Shown one piece after another: positions 14,859-16,882 of a DNA stretch of 16,882 nucleotides; the stretch's first letter is position 1; every line of letters begins with the position of its first letter. Both the position numbers and the translations under genes were made by a program. Below the pieces are notes generated by a model, which ran no database searches, was not told where the DNA came from, and was given only the letters and a program-made list of their open reading frames with translations. The DNA is from Flavobacteriales bacterium UBA1531 (lineage in GTDB: Bacteria; Bacteroidota; Bacteroidia; Flavobacteriales_D; Sanyastnellaceae), in NCBI GenBank assembly GCA_002323795.1, contig DCPZ01000068.1, forward strand, positions 1 to 16,882, in the 5' to 3' direction.

Positions 14859-16882
14859 TCAACGGCGCTCCCGTGTGATGGTCACAGCTCCGTGGAATCG
14901 TTCGCCGTCTGAACGATACAAGACGTAAAAATATGAGCCGTCAGATACAGGGTTGCCGTTGATTCGACCATCCCAACCCCCTTTGTAATCTTCATCTTGG
15001 AATACCACACTGCCCCAGCGGTTGTAGATTTCCAATCTGGAATTGGGGAAGCCTTCGATTCCCGGGATTCTGAAAAAATCATTCATCCCATCGCTGTTGG
15101 GCGAGAATACGTTCGGGATTTCAGTATCGCATGCTACCACGTTGATTTCGAAAGTCGCCTCCAATCCGCACTGATCGACAACTGTTACTTCCATGTTGTT
15201 TTGTTCAAGGGATGCTTGAAAGTTCCCCGAAGAACCGATGAAAGTCACCAGTGTATCTAAGGTAGCATCTACCTCAACCCAGCTAGAATCTTGGGCAAAT
15301 CCTTGTTCATCATAATTGAAATACTGCCACACAAAGAATGAATAGTCTCCAACCCAATTGCCATTGATTTCGGTTCCCGTTCCACCCAGTAAATTCAGAT
15401 CGCCTTGAATTCCGAGGCAGAGCTCCTCGTCTTCTCCTGTAATGGCGTCATAAACGGGTACTTCGACTTCCACTTCAAACGCATCTTCGACACCACAAGC
15501 ATCCGTGACGGTCAACGTAATGATTTGTGAGGTGGTCACGTTCACGGTTTCATTGGCGTCGTTACCCCCCGACGACCAGTCGTAAATGAACGGGCCAACT
15601 CCCGTTGTGATTCCGGATTCAAGGATGATATCATCTCCAGCGCAAAGTGGGATATTGAGTTGCTCTGCATAGATGAATAAATTGGGCGGCAATGTGTAAG
15701 AAATGGTGGCGTCTACTTGGTTGCCGCAAACGTCCGTGACCGTCACGAGGGCCGCGCCAGGCTCGTTTGTCTGAATAACATTTACTGACAGTGTGTCGTT
15801 GGGGCCGGTGCTCCACTCGAAGACATGTGGGCCATAGCCGGATATCGGCGCGACCTCGAGCACGGCTTCGCCATTGCAGATGCCGACAGGATTGACATAA
15901 TCCAATTCAGTTGGTTCAAAATCCTCAATCAAGAGTGTTGATTGGCGGAAAACGGAATCGCCACACAAATTCACATACAGGTACTCGATGGTCACCGTTT
16001 CGGTGCCTTCCGCTTCAGCATCGGCATTCACATTCAGAGGAATATCCACGGTGTACTCACCGACTTCCATGATGACCTCTGGATCGATTTCCTCGTAATC
16101 CACGCCGTTGGTAGCGGTGCCTCCAATGGTAATGAGGAGCGTATCCTCAATGCTCGCATCGGGACGAACAACTTGAAAAACAGCATCGTTGCAGGACTCA
16201 ACGACAGTGGTGTCGCCTCCGAATATGATGTTTCCCGAAATGGAGGCGGTTGCAGTGAGATCGAAGCTGTTGGAAGAAAAAGAGCCTCCTTCGATGAAAA
16301 CGGCACTGTCGAAAGCGGTATCACCGGCATCAGCAATTGCAATTTTAATATGATAGGTTTGACCGCACTGAACTGCGGCTTCTGCGGTCAATGAAACCGT
16401 GAATCCATCGAGTTGTGTGGCGTTCGGATCACTGTTGGTAGCATTATCAATGTAATAGTCAGTGTTATTCATCCAGTTGGGATCGACTTGCGCGCAGTTG
16501 CCCGCTGTTCCCGAAGCACCAACATTGCCGTTGTTCACTGAGTTGATTGTGACCGGTGTGTCATCCGTTTCAGGAATGACCGCAAGGTTAATTGCGCCAT
16601 CGCTATAAACGCCATTGATCCCCGGGCCGCTCAAGAAAAAGCCGAAAGCATCATTGACGGATCCGCAGACGTATTCGTTGTACTCATCGCTCCCGAAGCT
16701 GTAGTTGAAACTTAATGAGTCACCGGATGGGATGAAATCAAATTCCAAAACTGCCGCATCGTTCGTGGCAAAGGTGGACAGAAGATCTAAATCAATGTCG
16801 TTGACTCCAAAATTGCCTCCACCCGTTGTGGAGCTACCGATGTCATTTGGACCGATGACATTGGAACAACTTCCAGAAGCCA
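14859..16882 (-). CDS. Secreted multi-domain surface protein with T9SS type B sorting domain (5' end outside window)
   Basis: 673 residues are visible; the N-terminus and signal peptide lie beyond the right edge, since the frame stays open to base 16882. Domain order by visible residue: a choice-of-anchor L domain (about 1-205, with SGSCSNVIGPNDIGSS, AVLEFDFIPSGDSLSFNYSF, a SDEYNEYVCGSVNDAFGFFL stretch and TYHIKIAIADAGDTAFDSAV); a Calx-beta-like domain (about 212-322, with GTATNGVDYEE and ADAEAEGTETVTIEY); three Ig/PKD-like segments (about 324-396, 399-474 and 484-584), of which the first two share a WS.G...-VTVTD.CG pattern; and a C-terminal type IX sorting domain, type B (about 587-673, IPNVFSPNSDGMNDFFR, YNRWGSVVFQ, GGWDGRINGNPVSDGSYFYV, VTITRERR). 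It should be exported by Sec, cross the outer membrane by T9SS and stay at the cell surface or be released. An adhesin-like role is an inference. It stands alone on the minus strand within the window. Confidence 0.94.
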   Translation of the reverse strand, partial: ASGSCSNVIGPNDIGSSTTGGGNFGVNDIDLDLLSTFATNDAAVLEFDFIPSGDSLSFNYSFGSDEYNEYVCGSVNDAFGFFLSGPGINGVYSDGAINLAVIPETDDTPVTINSVNNGNVGASGTAGNCAQVDPNWMNNTDYYIDNATNSDPNATQLDGFTVSLTAEAAVQCGQTYHIKIAIADAGDTAFDSAVFIEGGSFSSNSFDLTATASISGNIIFGGDTTVVESCNDAVFQVVRPDASIEDTLLITIGGTATNGVDYEEIDPEVIMEVGEYTVDIPLNVNADAEAEGTETVTIEYLYVNLCGDSVFRQSTLLIEDFEPTELDYVNPVGICNGEAVLEVAPISGYGPHVFEWSTGPNDTLSVNVIQTNEPGAALVTVTDVCGNQVDATISYTLPPNLFIYAEQLNIPLCAGDDIILESGITTGVGPFIYDWSSGGNDANETVNVTTSQIITLTVTDACGVEDAFEVEVEVPVYDAITGEDEELCLGIQGDLNLLGGTGTEINGNWVGDYSFFVWQYFNYDEQGFAQDSSWVEVDATLDTLVTFIGSSGNFQASLEQNNMEVTVVDQCGLEATFEINVVACDTEIPNVFSPNSDGMNDFFRIPGIEGFPNSRLEIYNRWGSVVFQDEDYKGGWDGRINGNPVSDGSYFYVLYRSDGERFHGAVTITRERR

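Noticed and set aside
14624..14878. A plus-strand open frame of 84 codons in the gap before the surface protein gene.
   Set aside because: No recognisable motif or promoter, biased towards Ser/Arg/Lys, and it overlaps the end of the surface protein gene on the other strand.
15942..16394. A 150-codon plus-strand open frame antisense to the surface protein.
   Set aside because: The opposite strand encodes clear choice-of-anchor L and Calx-beta-like domains. The antisense product has no family features.

Overview
The window reads as ordinary chromosomal DNA of a member of the Bacteroidota, most likely a marine or freshwater Flavobacteriales-type bacterium. Four things point there. A long surface protein ends in the C-terminal sorting domain of the type IX secretion system (gliding-motility C-terminal type) and begins with a choice-of-anchor L domain. 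A tolQ/exbB - exbD - tonB-like - folC run is typical of that phylum. Several candidate promoters resemble the Bacteroidota form (TTG, about 19 bases, then TAnnTTTG), and strong Shine-Dalgarno sequences are mostly absent. There is no sign of a plasmid, phage, insertion sequence or CRISPR array.

Layout, left to right. The 3' part of recG (helicase core and its family-specific C-terminal motif) is followed 10 bases later by an unrecognised membrane- or lipid-anchored protein with a propeller-like C-terminal half. This pair converges on an acyl-CoA dehydrogenase gene on the minus strand. The dehydrogenase diverges from anmK (anhydro-MurNAc kinase, cell-wall recycling), which is followed by a Glu/Leu/Phe/Val dehydrogenase gene. 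Next comes an NhaD-type Na+/H+ antiporter with its own good promoter candidate. A tightly packed, translationally coupled set follows: exbB, exbD, a TonB-like protein and folC. The first three should form one inner-membrane energy-transducing complex, and folC shares the transcript.

The right third lies mostly on the minus strand. gpmI (Mn-dependent phosphoglycerate mutase) overlaps the end of folC tail to tail by 15 bases. Upstream of gpmI, and read in the same direction, are a two-TM sensor histidine kinase without a response regulator beside it and a SAM-dependent methyltransferase. A tRNA-Val(UAC) gene is divergent from the methyltransferase, has its own promoter candidate, and ends at a strong hairpin terminator. 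About 295 bases without a convincing gene separate it from the secreted, multi-domain surface protein, whose 5' end lies outside the window.

I see no complete novel system. The points most worth a second look are the unrecognised propeller-like protein behind recG, the orphan histidine kinase joined to gpmI with a promoter that would give a leaderless message, the inverted repeats in front of exbB and in the leader of the acyl-CoA dehydrogenase gene, the altered signature residues of AnmK, and the partial secreted adhesin-like protein.
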